Positions 22,301 to 37,700 of a DNA stretch of 64,000 nucleotides are shown piece after piece. A program made the position numbers and the translations under genes. Below the pieces are notes generated by a model that saw only the letters and a program-made list of their open reading frames with translations, was not told where the DNA came from and ran no database searches. Source of the stretch: Apostichopus japonicus (lineage: Eukaryota; Echinodermata; Holothuroidea; Aspidochirotida; Stichopodidae). Location: contig NC_092564.1 of NCBI RefSeq assembly GCF_037975245.1, forward strand, positions 4,365,484-4,429,483, read 5' to 3'. How positions within the stretch are numbered: the stretch's first letter is position 1; each line of letters opens with the position of its first letter.

Positions 22301-25300
22301 TTCTTTATATTGCTGTGACGCAAACTATTGTATGCTCAATGTTTATGGGAATTTTGGGTAGGTTAAACTACCAATTAATGTGCTTTTAAACTGAATGTGA
22401 GTTCTAAACGGTATAGCAACAAAATTCAGTAAAATTACACACAAACGATTAAACCGTGCGTAGTTACAGTACCCTATACCAGCGCGACCACGCGGGCGTC
22501 TACAATAGCGTCTCTCGAGGTTGGGCAAGAAGGTCGATATTTTCTAACGATGACTCTCATTTGTTACCTCTAGGTCCGATTGAAAACTTAAACCAATCAC
22601 AATAATTTGTATATGTACATAATCTGCCACCCATGTGTAATGCATATTCAATTTAGACAAAGAGGAAAGTCACTGTTATAGAGACACAATTGAACTTTCA
22701 ATAATGGAGTTTCAAAAGCCGGACGGCGCTACATGTTGCCATGTGTGTTTTACCCCATGATTTTACATGTGACTTTTGGTTTTCAAAAGTTACGTAGCTC
22801 TACATTTTAACCCCCAAAGTCCGATTGTGCCGTGCTAAATAGAAACTAGAAAACAACTGAGATATGAAGAGATTTATTCCACCTTTCTAAAGATGTTTTA
22901 AACAAAGTGTAATGAAATGAGGAAAGAACTGTTATCGGTGAAGAAAAACATGGCCTAACAGTAAGTCAACGGGAGGTGTGGGAAGTAACTGTTGTGACTT
23001 TACACCGCTGCATAAGGAAGAGCGCTAGGGAATTGATATTTTTGCTTTTGAAAATTTCGTGGTTGTTAGGTTTTCATACTTTTACTAGGGAGTTAAAACA
23101 ACTCCCTGCTTTCACCTATACATTAACCTTAAATGACCTTCAAACTGAATCACTTTCAATACGTATCGTTTGTTCGTGTACATACCAAGTATGGAGTTTG
23201 CCCAAGCTGCACTATTTGAGTTATCGTGCTTACAAGGTTTGCAGTGTTTTCCCTCTGTTGACCTTTGCAGAGATACCAGTTATGAAGATCAAACAAGTTT
23301 CACTTTCTGGAGTTTCGTGTTAACGTTAATAAGACGTACACCACCGAGACTATGGACAATTTCCTTAACTAAATATAGAACTTTAAAAATTGTAGTGAAA
23401 AGATGGAGGAAATTACAGTAAAATATGAAGCTAATTTTGTGCATCTTAAAAATTGATCTTTCATATGAGTTATTCACGCACTAGATGATACTTGATGAAC
23501 TCAATGTCATCTTTTAGAACAAGGTTCCTTTCAATTAACTCTTTCAGCCAATAATGTTTTAAATCACCAGCATCGAAAATCAAACAAACACTTCTACAAT
23601 GTGACTTCCTGAAAGATTGATTTTAGGTTGAAATTTATAATAGCAGTACTGCAGACAACTCCTTTTAGATAATACAGCACTTTTATATTAAGAACTAAGA
23701 AATCTTGTAAGAATTACTTACCTTAAGCATAACAGCTTGACAAAACAAATTATGAGGAATTCTCAATTAACCAGAACGATTCTCTCAGGGCTAGTTCCAA
23801 GTGTAATGCAACCGTAAAGAGACCAATAGGGCCAAATATCACCTCCTATCCCATCGAAGCTTTTGCGCAATATTAGGTGCAAAGTATAACACGTTCTGTG
23901 ATAAGCCATAAAACGAATGACGAGGCATTCATGTGAATTGATGATTATCCATTTAGGTGTGAATTCGGCCCATTACTGTATCTGTTGTTAGACAGACCTA
24001 TGCGCACGGGCGTTTGTCGCAATACACATTGCGCAATAGGTAAATCCCGATTGTACGAAAATAACTCATTCACGTTAAGACCTTCAATGTTGACGTATAT
24101 GTGGCAACAATCAGTTTGGCAAATTCTCCTTAGCAAGCAATGCAGAAAACTCAGGTATACGGTAACATCCGATTGTGTCACACTCAATAAGACGTGATGC
24201 AGCCTGACGGACAAGCAACAGGAAGGTCACTCTGGCAATGACATCGTCAAATCATGCATGAGTGTCCATTAAATGCAGTACCTTCTAAGTCAATTCAGGC
24301 TGCTTAGACCGTTATATAGTTATAAAAATAGCTTAAATGCTATTGTGCTACCTTTGATTACAGGTTTCCTTTGTTTATCAATTGGAAAATAAAGGACATA
24401 AATTGGACATAAAGTACTAAATGGCACTGACTTTGTGTTCAGGCTCTTTACAACAGTTTGGATGGCTCCATAGTAATTTCAACTAACAAATGACATGTGC
24501 GATTAACTTCAGTGTAATATACTTGTACAAAAACAGGCATGGGGGAATGTGGATGTCACATGTTGATTGCGCATTCTACTTTTAGTATACTTTTATGGAC
24601 TGTATGTTTGTTAGTTCACCTTTACCTTGGCTAAGTAAACCCGTCGTGCTACGCGTAGTCTCACTTTCTACATCACAGAAGAACTTAGGCTGAGGATCAT
24701 AATCATCATGTAGTTACACCAGTAGTGCAGCCTCTGACTTTACAGCCATCAATAAATTAATATATGAATATGATTAGTTCTCCTTCTTTGATTTTCAAAT
24801 GACTTTCTTTAAAAACTAAAAACACGGGATTAAATAGTATTCTGCAACTATCTGTTTTATGGGGGAAATACGGTATTTACAGTAGCAAACACGTATCAAC
24901 TATATATATTTTTTCTTTTGGCTAGAGTTATTTATATGTAATCCGCTGATGTCGTAATTTCGAATTTACAGTTAGAGTTGATATACCATCCAAAAAAATA
25001 CAACGCTACTTTTGCAAACATACTGCAGTGCCTTCCGTGTAGTGCTTCTCTCATGTTTAAGAGTGCACGTAAGTATACAGTATAAAAGTATAACTATTTC
25101 ATTGTCTGATTGTGATTGCAATCATCGGTGCAAGTTACTGCCTTTCGATGATTGCCAACTCCTGTGGAAAGAAGTAAACATCATATGATCTTATGAGATG
25201 TTATGTATAGGTAATGATGTTTATATCGTGGCGATATATATCAATATGACGTTACATTTATCTGGTTTCACTATAACAATATGATGTCATACGATCGTCT

Positions 25301-26490
25301 GATCCTAGGTAAACTTCACGGAACTGTTTACCTTTCGACTCTTGTTAGAACAACTTAATTTACTTCTGTGGGTATACACTAACCGAAGGCTTGAAATATA
25401 CCCAAGACAATGTTCCACGCAGTTTCGCGTTCGACGTATATGAGCTTCTAGTTTCCGGGTATTGCACCAGGTATTGCAGTAGAGAGTATGGTTTCACCAG
25501 TCACCATTTTAGTAGCCGTAAAAGGAAGGCCTGTTTATTATTCCTGGTATTCCAATAAATCAAAATCTTTTCTAACAATAATTCAACTGAAAATAAAATA
25601 ATAATAATAAAACCTTCTAGAAAATTTCGTGTCCACAAAAGAGCCTTTGTAAAAGAATTCAATTTATTAAATCAATCGTAGCAGTCAAACCTCAAAGAGG
25701 TAAGGTTAAATATAAGAATGGGAACAACAATATTGTCAAAAAATAATATGAGATGATCTGGATCCATTCAATAAAACACTATGATCTCATTAAAATTGTC
25801 CTGCAGTCATACAGTTTCTACTGTTCCTTACTCGTTTGGTCATCCTTCCTAGTTTATTCTACGGTTTACCAAACAACCCAATTTTGTTGCCGGCTTTTGC
25901 TTTTCTTTTTTGTTATTTACGATTTCAAAATATGTCAATATGATGTCAACTGAGCACATAAAATAATTTCATTTGCTATACATTTGGGATTTCACTTCTG
26001 ATTAAAGCTGTTAAATATCAGTTATTAGGCGTATTACGTTTGTCCTCCTCATTCCTGTCCTGCTATTATTTCGTATTGGGGTACTAGGTTTATATTTTCA
26101 TTCCGCATTTGTCCTATGTCTTTCTTAAGGGTATGTGGAACACAAGGTATTCATCAATAAAAAATACATAGAGGAAAATAATGTATAGATGTGTATGTGG
26201 AAGCCTAATAGCTAGATAATAACTACATTCTCAATACATTTTTCTGAGGCTACATTTCATAGGCATGTGCCTATAAATGTCATGAATTGCAGCCAATTTT
26301 AAGTGTCCTTTCTGTTAATCAGTTTGTTTAGCTGCAATGATAGCATCTACATTTCCAATACTATTTGACTAAGTTTACTACACAGTCAGTCTATAAGAAA
26401 ATCGGTCGTATAACATAATTTGATTTTGTTTGAATAATATATAAATTAAGATGAAACGTTTTTCTCTCTCTCACTGAATTGTTTCCTCTT
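19395..26490. other. Intergenic region upstream of gene 1, repeats and no recognised gene
   Basis: 19395-22150 matches unit 2 (48510-49481 plus 55088-56706) and should hold the gene 1 promoter. Around 21890-22110 and 23040-23470 are two copies of a dispersed repeat containing CCAAGTATG and CCCAAGCTGCACT. 23470-24090 recurs at 57770-58540 and 59880-60430. I see nothing recognisable in 24240-26490. Confidence 0.5.
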
Positions 26491-26497
26491 TCAAAAG

Positions 26498-26627
26498 AGT
26501 GTCCGACAAAGGAAGTTCGGTGCGGGTTGTTCTGAAACATGTCTCTGTTAGAACAAGGGTATTTGCGACTCTCCGACAGGATATTGTGAATGCAGACAAT
26601 GTAATAGCGGTAGGTATTGCGATGAGG
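26498..26627 (+). pseudogene. Second type of decayed EGF-like exon, plus strand
   Basis: Flanked by AAAAG and a GGTGAG donor. It begins ECPTK, then needs a one-base shift to read KFGAGCSETCLC, a TAG, and NKGICDSPTGYCECRQC followed by CDE. The length of 130 nt instead of a multiple of 3 agrees with one frameshift. Entry and exit phases (1-1) match the living exons. Confidence 0.6.
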
Positions 26628-27700
26628 GTGAGTTGATCTCTTTAATATGAAATTATCATTGGCTTTAAAATCATGGCTCTGCTATTGCACTTGCGTTACT
26701 CTCGCGTATTTGTTGCGGGCAAACGCGGGCAAAAGTGGGCATATCCTCCTGAGTGGTGCTGCTCGATTGGTTATTGGTTGATTAATATTTTGAAATATTT
26801 CAAGATACGTTCTCAAGTGTTTGCTGTGAAGAGTAGTGCTGTATACGTGAACCAATTAGCGTATATTACGCTAATGTGAAACTGCCATTAAGCTACGTTA
26901 ACAAGTTAACGTTACATTATTTTCGTGTTAGCTCGAAGCAGTACGGTCACATTACATCGTACTTTTGAAGACAATTAGCTAAAGATCGATGCACAAATGT
27001 GATAGACATTGTTCAACTTATGTGGTTATCTTTATTATTCTGAGTTTGAGTGTGATTTAAATTAAATACTACCTACCACACAAGAACTTCAAACAATTCT
27101 ATAGTACTCAATAACAGTATTTACAGTAGGTATGCAGAATTTCTAGTTAAGTGGATGAAGAAACATATAATAGAAACTGCATTCTTATGGGGTATAGTTG
27201 TTAGGTGGTCAGCTCATTGTGCACAATGATGTGTAGTGGATGATAGTGCTTTGATAATAGATTCAACTGTTTATCAACCCTACCAAGTGCTACTACCAAT
27301 AATACCACAACTGATCGAACTGAAATACCTCATGGAGTTTAGAGTGAATGATAATGAGAAAGCTTGATTCAAATGAGTCAATTTAATTCATTCCTTAGCA
27401 TTCCTCGCTTACAAATGTTTCAGTCAAAGCCAAATAGATTAAGTTGTGGTGTGTACTTCATTATTTGAAACGAATCTTAGCTAGTAAAGCTAATTACTCA
27501 TATAGTCCTGGGATGTGTTTGCCATTTTTAGATTTGAAATAAAGAATTATCCAATTGTAACTTGGTAGAAAGGTTACAATAAAGGATGAAATGTTCAGCA
27601 AGACATATGATGCAAAAATATTTAATGGTTTTATTAAATAATTACTTCTGTACAAATGTTATTATTTGTAATTGTTTGATATTTTAATGCCCCTGGTCAG

Positions 27701-27793
27701 CATGTCCACCTGGTACACTATGGCGATGAGTGTGCCTCCGAATGCACTACTTGTGCTGATATATAACGGGGAATGCATCTTCCCGGACGGTTT
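27701..27793 (+). pseudogene. Decayed EGF-like exon, unit 2 copy
   Basis: Counterpart of 316-408. It keeps the CAG acceptor and the DECASECTTCADI string before the same in-frame stop, and has an extra base early in the exon that breaks the frame. The decay therefore began before the duplication. Confidence 0.6.
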
Positions 27794-28920
27794 CGAGATT
27801 TGAGAGTGCCATTTATGTATTTTTGCCCTTCCATTTAATGCTTTCAAGATAGTTCATGTTATAAACAATATGAGATAAGATTGTAACTACTTCATTCGTA
27901 TACATTTCATACAGTGTATGTTCCACAAAATCGGCATACATGCAGAACTGCAGATGTGTTAGTGTTAAATTAAGCATTTAATTTTTGCTTTGTTTATATT
28001 TACATATGTTAATACTAACTCAGTTCTGACATATACACCTCAAGTTAACTTAAACGAAATTTATACTCATAAATTGAAATTATTTGAATTGCTATAAACA
28101 TCTCAAATGTTAACCAAAGTGGAAATGAAATGCTGACGCTTATAATATCAAAGCAGGTTCAAGTAAATAAATTACCACTGAATGACAGATTCTATTTTCT
28201 CTAATCCGACTAGTCAAACTGTGTGAAACCCCGTAAACGGTACACATACAGCGTTGATAGCACTTCAAAAGTAGTAGATTACCTCGTTGGCGTATGGATC
28301 ATGTTCCGATCATGCCATGCAGCTTAAACTCTAAACTGAACTAAAGCCATATCGTAAGAATCAAGTTCAATTTCAAAGCATTCCCATTGCGAGTGTTCCT
28401 ATCATGTGCATGAAATGAAATAACTACAAAAGAACATATGGGATCGTACAGTCCTATCTCCATAGACCACCAGGACTTACAGAAAGTATACCTGACGCTG
28501 TATGTTGTGGAATAAGTAGCGTGGGTGCAGATGTTGAAAGGTGAAGTTTCCATCGCATATAGAGTGCAGTGTCATATCCTCTGAAACCCCGAAATGTGTG
28601 CGAGGTACAGGCATGAGTCTAATTTTCGAATTCTGTCCCGAAATTTGACAACAAAAGTCATTAAAAACACCTGCATCTCTACAGTTTAGGTGAAATTTCC
28701 TCACAAAAGGTAATAGTTACAAAGGACATACTTTTTGAATCATTTTATATCATGACAGCAAGACTCAAAATTTTGACAAGAACACAAACTAAAAAAATTG
28801 AGAAATTTGGATATTTCAAGATCAACAGTTGATGTTTCTAGACAAAAATGTCTAGGAGATAGATAAGCATCGTCGAAAGTTTGGTCACTTTGGGGATTCT
28901 GGTGGCTTTCGTCAATTAAA

Positions 28921-29136
28921 GTGTGGATTAACCTTCGGGAGGTTAAAAAGTTCTACAAATTAGGGTATGATCATTATCGAACGGGATTAAACAATCCCTA
29001 TGGAAAACTTCAGTATTATACATATCATCAGATGTATTGTATTGTAAACAGATCACAGAAGCCACACACGGACAGTCCAGAGGAAAACTCACGTATGACA
29101 GATGATTGGAGAAATTTGCATTCGACTCCTATTTGA
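28921..29136 (+). CDS. Nearly invariant tyrosine-rich ORF, copy 2 (unrecognised)
   Basis: Same ORF as 1509-1724 with one Thr-to-Pro change. It lies the same distance downstream of the decayed plus-strand EGF exon at 27701 as copy 1 does from its own. Function unknown. Confidence 0.35.
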   Translation: MWINLREVKKFYKLGYDHYRTGLNNPYGKLQYYTYHQMYCIVNRSQKPHTDSPEENSRMTDDWRNLHSTPI

Positions 29137-30848
29137 AACGTTTTGCAGCAACGTTTTGAAGCAACGAGGATCTAGGTCATAGAAGCGCACGGTAAAACAT
29201 TGTTCTAGTTTATTAAAGTTTAATTAAACTATTCAACTGCGATGAATCTGAGTATGACAACACTACCATCGTCATTATAGTGTTACCGTCACATCCTTTA
29301 TTTAAATTTCGAACCCATCCAGTTCAAGTTTAAAATATAACGTGCACATAATATTACGCGTGACGGGATGTACAAGAAGTATACACGGAAAATATCTGAA
29401 GTCGAACTGAGGGTTACTCTCCGTTTATTTGATTCCGTATTGTGTCCGCTTCTAACCACCACCTTTCCCTATATGCCCTCTTACAATTTAAACGGCACAT
29501 GCAAAGCAGATACCAACGATAGATAAGAGACCAATAAATTATGCATGACATACGAAGGCAAGTAGACTGATTGCATCACAAGAGTTGCCATGGATACATA
29601 GCAGTAGATACAACCTGAAACAATTAAGTAAACCAAAACATTTTCGCTGCAAGTGTGCAACTATAACATCACAGGTTTGCGTCCAGTTTACCGTAGGTAC
29701 GACCTGTGACAATTTCAATTATCATTAGTATCCCGGGAACGCCATCCTGAAGTTGGATGCAATATTCATCAGGATGTTTAGAGTGTGTTCGTCTTTCATG
29801 AGTCTAAAATACACTCTGTACTACGGTACTATCGTTAATGAAAAAAATAGAGGATCACATATAATTTCACTCCCACTGCCATTCCTTGGTCGCTCGCTCG
29901 TATCCATACCATCATTGTGCAACCCTGGTCATAAAATATTACAGCTAGGCACAATTTTTAATTTCATGCAAAACTTCAAATATTATAAATTAAAATTTGG
30001 ATCACATATTATGCGTGGGCGTGGGGAGGGACATATTCACCAGCTTAAATGTTCGTGTGATGTGCACTTTCAACAGGTGCATTTGCACTCCAACCCTACC
30101 CGCCCCTCCATTTTATAATGTCTGGTGCTGACAGTGGTTCATTCGCTTGTCATTTGTTTAGTATGATCCCACCAGTTTAGACCTAGTGTTGGTTGCATAC
30201 AACTATGCATGGAACTGCTACTTATATAAGTAGCGGTGCCATATCTTGTTCGAAAGCAGTTTTGGTATGGGTTGTGAGATTGCTTAGTTGCTTGTTAATA
30301 GCGTTCATGGTTACGTAGTGCCTTTTCACATTTGAAATTTTATTGCGGTCCGGTTTCGTTATATGACTGGTGCGTATATTAGTTAAGGGGTGGTTAAAAT
30401 ACTCTTCACGTTAATTGATAATTACAGTGTAGATAGCAATAACATAAACAAAGTTACTCAGGATACTTTATTCACATCGAGGATTTAAAACTGCATTTTT
30501 TATGCAATATGAAATTACTCTTATACAATATTTGAATGTCTAAATAAAACAATCCATACTTTTATATTTCTTATGAGAACATGATTCCCTGTTATAAACC
30601 CATGTGTAATGGTTTACCCCTACATTTATTAAGCATTTTATACCTTGATATATTTTACCTTCCAGACTGCATGCAAATGACAGGCAAAAACAGTTCAAAT
30701 CTGGTTAACCCGACTTGTCTATGCAATATGTCATTTATCCATCACATGCTTTTTATGAATGCACGTCACTTGAGAAAAATAAAAACATACTAGATCGTTA
30801 ACAATAGAAGAGGATTAAAACTTCACTTTTCCACCCATAGGTTTCATA

Positions 30849-31058
<210 letters not shown>

Positions 31059-31648
31059 AATAGCAGCGGTATGTTAGAAACAAATTTTTTCCCTTGGATG
31101 TAGACAGCATCGGTAGCATATCGAGTCACTCTGGAGGCATTGACTGATGATGGCTTCATCGATTAGTGCCAAGGAATCTACAGAGGTCATTATGATAAGA
31201 CTAGATGGTGCAGCCTATTGACGTTTGATGTACCTACCAAAGCAGAAAATACATAATTATTTACGAGTAAAAATGTGGTTTGCAACAACGGCAAGTTTGA
31301 CTAGGATAATCATGTAATACAGAAACGCTCATATTCTACAGCGGAAATGGCTTTAGTTGTGTTATTTTAATAATTTGAAGATACAAGATAACCCCTGCAT
31401 TGGTATTATCAAACCATGATTTACAATGTCACGTAATCTACTCAGGCCTGAAGAAAGGATGGTTAGGGCTCATGGAGGCTAAAGCCACTTGGCCCTGGAC
31501 AATTTGGAGTAGCGCTACACAAGAAGATAAGTTCATACCCATTGTTATGATATACTCAGGGAGCTGCAATTGTGAATCTTAAAGCATTGTTCAACTACTT
31601 ACAAAAGCGATACAGTATGGACAGTACGTCAGACAGCTGAGAACTTAC

Positions 31649-31791
31649 CTTTCATTACAAAGGTGAATATCCAGCATAATTTCGCCTTTTAACGTAAATC
31701 ACAATACATACTACCAGCAAGATCATACCAGCAGAAAACAGAACTGCCATAAAGGGCATCCAGGAAATATCACCACTATCTTTCGTGTCCC
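31649..31791 (-). CDS. Gene 2 exon 19: transmembrane helix, short tail and stop
   Basis: Enters in phase 1. [16 protein letters not shown], then the helix [17 protein letters not shown], then [11 protein letters not shown] and TAA at 31655-31657. A GTAAG donor 6 nt past the stop suggests a 3'-UTR intron, as in gene 1. Confidence 0.82.
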
Positions 31792-34700
31792 CTTGAAAAG
31801 AAACATAATATACCACATTAACAAGCCCATGCGTTAAAGTATGAAACAGAAAGCCAGGGCAATTGAGTTGAGGTCCATATTTCTCTACGTATCCAAGTCG
31901 GTAAAAATGTTGTAGTGAAGTGGAAATAAAATTTTGCAAGATGAGTTGGGAAACGTACTTCAATATCATTAAATATGTATAAAACATTGTAATGGAAATA
32001 CCGTCTTACCTCGACTCTCCCAAAGAGCTAGATGAGTTTACTATAACGTTCGAGACAATTGGAAATTAAATAGTTTACAGGAAAAATTAAAATATTTCAC
32101 AGCTTGATTGTTTATTCAAACAGAACTCAATTGCGAATACTGGTAGTTATGGAATAGCTCTACTTTTTCATCACTCATCATTGAGTAAGAAACCTTGATT
32201 TTGTCAGACGATTTTACACAGAAAGTGATATATTTTCACTGGACATCCTCAAAAGTATATAGAAAAAAGATACATTTCTTCATGTCCAAAAAAATTATAT
32301 CGACATTGTGAATCAACTGGTGAAGCAGTGATTTAGTAAAGATTATACACTTTTCCAAAGGCAGTTGCATAATTTCTTTGATATATAATTCAGTGTTTCT
32401 AAATTCTAGGTATGGGGGGATGCTCAAATGCGCTTTACAGAAATGTAATAGAAGACCTAGACTAATAGTAATAATGGAAATAATAATGTAATTTTACCCA
32501 TAGACTTCTTTAAAAATAGAGGGTTTTAACTTAACTTTAAATGACTTTACAGAAGTGGACTGTCTGATTGTGATATCCGTGTTGTTCCATAGACGAGGTG
32601 AAAACACAGAAAAGGCACGATCGCCTGCTGATTTGAGTTTTGATCGAGGTTCATATAAAAGATCGAGAGATTTCGAACGAAGCTATCTAGATGGTCTATG
32701 ATCGAAAAACATGTCCTCCTTTCTTGTAGATATTGATTTAATTTGAAGCATGATGACGCATGCTAACAGACGAGAACTAATTTACTAAATTCTAAAAGTT
32801 TGGAAGAAATTAAGGAGGAATCACAAAAACACACATACAAAAGTTTGGATCAATTCATTAAGTAAGAGATTTCAAAGGTAGTCGATCTGCTGAGAGTTCC
32901 ACTTCTTAAGACGACAAGGTAATATTAACTGAGTGGGGTGTCCCAACAAGTGTGGACCTTGGCAAATTCTTTGCTTTTCTATCACGTCACAACAGATCCT
33001 CACCATCTGAGCTCAAACCAAACGTACTGAATTCAGCGTTAATTATGCGTAATATTGACAAAGACAAACTTCAGAACAAAATCATCAACACCACGAACGT
33101 GAAATCGGTGAATGCAATGGATTATTTTCGACGTTCCGGGGACTTTGACCCTCAACAATATCCTGATCTACTTCTTGTTCCCAGAGTCGGAATCATCAGT
33201 TAGTTGTTCCATTAAGCGGCCGAATTCGACGAACGACCTGTTTTCAGTAGCCAATTGATTCTGTTTGGTTATATTGGGTATCAACGTTTCTTAGAAAATA
33301 CAAGAACAGCATTTGTTTGCTTCTTTTAATTTTCTCTGCTGCTGCGATTTCGTTTCTTACTGGTGTGTCGGTCACATTTTAGTGTTACTTTTCTTTCTGC
33401 TGATTTCCGTTTCCGAGGCCCAGCTGGTAATGTTAAAGATGTTTTTTCAACCTGATCGGAATCATAATCTTTTGAATAAGAAGTCACGACTGTTTGTGTA
33501 GTTAGGAATCTAATTTGGTGATCCGGAGAGACCTTATAAGGGAGTGAATCACATCACTGGTTTGTCTCGACGACTTGGTGTGCGCGGGCTGCAACTTCTG
33601 GTGTAGATGTTGCTTTACCACAATCATTATCTTAATATTTCTCATAAACCCTTTGGTTTTCCGTGCAAGTGAGTGGTTGTGGTCATTATCAGTGACTAAT
33701 GCAAAAGCATAGACGGCGTTTATAGGAATGAATGGCCAAGATGTTACGTGAGGCATATCCCAAAATTTGGGCCTCATTTACATGGTCAGGAATATGCATA
33801 TATAAAATTGGGTCTTTGCAAAGAGGTTCAAATTACTGTTGTAAATTGGTCATATAATTAGCTTCACTTTGGAAGAACAAATGAATGACTAACCTTCATT
33901 ACAATTTTCTCCTGTCCTGCCGGCCGGGCAAATACAAACACCTGTTTCCGGATCACAAGTTCGGTTGTTTGAGATGCAATGGCTGGGACACTGGTGCTGA
34001 CATTTGTATCCGTATGTGTAGTTGGTACAATCTTACAAAAAATCAAGACGAGAAAACCTCGTCAACCTGATGCAGTAATTACAGCTTACCAATGTTAAAA
34101 TCATCGTCAACTTTCTCAAGCAATTTTTTTTTTTAAATATAGCAATTCTTACAAAGAGGTGGAAAATATACCATACTTTAAATATCTATTATACTCTTTT
34201 GGCATATATAAGTTGGGTTAAGTAATACAAAATAAAATAAAAACATTTACAGGAAGCTATGACAAAGTTACTTCCGTAAAAAACAGTAATGAATTAAACC
34301 CGATTAGAACAAAGAGGTGGTTGGACGTACTGTCAATACCTAGTCACGAGGTCAGTTTGTTACAATGTTCTACAGTGCAGAAGCTTAAATGTTATATTTC
34401 TGTGCTACAGAAATTCTTTGTTGTCATCCAAAGAAAAATATTATGATTTAAGTTTTGTCTACTTACAGTTTTCACAATGTGCGCCAGTAAATCCAGGAGG
34501 ACAAATACAATCTCCTGTTGTAGGATGACAAGATCCCTCATTCTCACATGAACATCGCTCCTTGCAGGTGTCTCCCCAAAATCCATTCTCACAAGGACTG
34601 TCACAAAGCACGCCATAGAAATTAGGTTTACACTGACATTTGCCCTCCACGATAGTGCATCCAGTTGCCTCTACACAGTAATCACATGTCAGATTACAGT

Positions 34701-37700
34701 TTCGTCCAAACGTACCATTCTGAAATATTATGGACGTATATTGTACATCTTTATAATGATTGATTGGATTCAAAAGGAGTGATACTCGCAATATCATTTC
34801 GAATTCGATTAACAATCTCTCCGAACCTTCAGCCAAATTTTTAAGATGGCAATTGATCAACAGAGACAATCTGATTTATATTTTTGATGAACGTGATTCG
34901 TGCCCTCAACTTTACATCTTCATTTTAATATGCAACGGGAAAATGAGTAAACTTCAAAACTTTTACTATTTTGATCATTCTGTGGAAGGTAAAGATACCA
35001 AGTCAAACTTGATGTATATTGTGTTGTGATTTAAGTATTAAAGAGCATTATAAATTTCATAAAAATCTACAGTTTTATTCCCCTTTAAGCACCAAGAAAT
35101 GAAAAGAGTAGAACCCGCGTTAGATCAGATTGTAAATTATTTCTTAATATATTTCCCATTAGGCCTTAATAAATACATACACATCATAAGACTAAAATAA
35201 AATATTGCTATTACTCAATCTATGTATTTAATATCAAGAGAAATATTTAAATCGTACTTTAAAAGTAAGATTTCATTTATTTAAGTTGTTCAAATTAAAA
35301 TATCTCAGTGGAGGAACCAATGTAAACGAACACACCTTTTATACCAAACATTTGTTCCATGTACAACTGGCCCAAAAGATGCCGGTTATATACCTAACCT
35401 CTTTCCCCTCCATTTGCCATCCTCATCAAGATTACAAGCCTTACCACACAGCGTTCTGAGCAGGTCTGTCCAATATATCCAATGTCGCACTTGCAGCTTC
35501 CGGTGTATCGATCACATGACTGGGCATGTACGCATGAGCACGTCTCATTACATCCCGGGCCGAAACTGTCGGCTGGACAAGGTTCTGTACAGTGAAATCC
35601 CTGCCATCCTGAAACCAGAAGAATATGCAGGACAGTTTGGTATCAACACACTTGACAGATCCAGGAACTTTAATAAATTTACATTGATTATATGGTGTTT
35701 TCACTACATATTCTGAAGAGGAATCCAGCAAATACTGCTTCACAAAACAGGTATCTTTTAGTAATCTCTTCTCAAATACAGTTATCGGCAATGATCACGT
35801 GACGATGGAAAATGAATTGCCGTTCTATGGAGGGACAGTTTGAAGAGCATATCATGGTTTCAAATCTGTTGTATAAAACAATATTTGATGGGAATGAATG
35901 TTAAAATGATTTAGTGTTTTAGAACAGTAAACAAAGAATTTTTCCTTCGAAATATGTCAACCGCATCATTGTTACAAAAAACATGGATTAATCCTTTCTG
36001 TCATCATAAATGCGCTAATTCAAACTTGAATATGTATGATATGTTCATTATCTTGAAGACAAAATGAAATGATGGAAACTAACCAGGCGAGCAGAAACAT
36101 CTTCCATCGATGTGATAACATGTTGCATTATTTTGACACTGACAAGTCTGGTTGCAACCATATCCATACGTCCCTTCTGGACAACGTTCAACACAACTGT
36201 AAACAACAAATTCAATAATTTTAACGTCATTACTAATTTCCAGTTTGTGTAATTGTTAAAGCAGGTTCTAAACACGACTTTCGTCCATGTACTTGTTATT
36301 TGGAAATTTGAAATGAGTATAATTCTCTGACCATAATTCTCTGCTATCTTAGGAATGTGCACATGTTAATAGAGATTTTAAATATTATTGCAAAATAACG
36401 GATTGTCGGGTACAGTTATATTCTGAAGAAATTGGAATACTGAAAAAGTAGTTTTAGAATGTTTACTTACAGGGGACCTCTGAATCCAGCAGTGCATTTG
36501 CAGGCACCGGTTACTGGGTCGCAGGCAGCTCCATTCTCACACTTACAATAAAACTGGCAGTCAGGCCCATATTTGTTCAAAGTACAGGTATGCCCACAAA
36601 TAGGCCCTGAGTCGAAGGCAAAGAAAACAGACACTACAAATACCAATTCTTGAGTGCAGTCTTAGCAAAGATTAAATCGTTTTGTAGTATATTGCACAAT
36701 GGTAAAATGGTATTCATACAGAGGCTGTTGTGGGCCTCAATTATAAAGTCCTTCAACTAACTGAATAAGCTGTTTTGAGAAACACGAAAGACGATTTTAA
36801 CTATTACATTTTTATTTCTCAGAAGCCATACCTATTTGTTTAATATTTTAATGATAGAATGAAATTGGTATTTTATCAGTCAAAATGGACTTTTGTCAAG
36901 TTAGTTAGGTAGTGATTAGATTTTCGTAACATCAGCTTTGTTCAATTTTTCAATTGGAAACCATCCTACTGTCGATATAAACTATAAAGCAACATCACTA
37001 TATCAAAATACATCAATTTACATCAATTTCTTAATCTTGATGATTAATGGTGATTTCTCAAATTTCTTTAAATAAAGACACAAACAGAGAAAAGTCTTTT
37101 AAATTGATAAACAAAATATATGATCTGATAAGTCACTTGTATTATGACCCCAATGTCCTTCTCAACACTTCAGTTGTTAAAAGACATGATGCAGTTGCAC
37201 TCAAGGCTGGGTTTCATTGAAATATATGAAAAATCATTATTATTCATTCCGTGTTTGTCGGTAATGCATATTCACACAATCAAGACTTTTCTAGAAATTG
37301 CAAAGCTGTACGTTATATCAGTTGAAGGTACTTTAAAGATGTACACCTATTGGACAATACAATATTGGTGACTATGTTTTGTTCTTATATAGACACAAGA
37401 CACATCGAAGTGCTGATGAAATGGTCTGTAAAAATAACTAGAATTTTTGCTATATCCTTAGTACAAAAATTACTGTACCCAATGGCTGACTTGATTCACT
37501 GAGACAACTATATTTATCACGTCTTCTATTTATTAAATCTTTAGGTTTATTTTTCTCACCTGTATATCCTGCTGCACAATTGCAACTACCATCAGAAGGA
37601 TCACACGTGGCCCCATTCAAGCATATGCAGTCGTTGGTACAATTATAACCCCATTTGTTCATGGAACACACTAGAAAGGGTTCAACAAATTAATGCAAAC

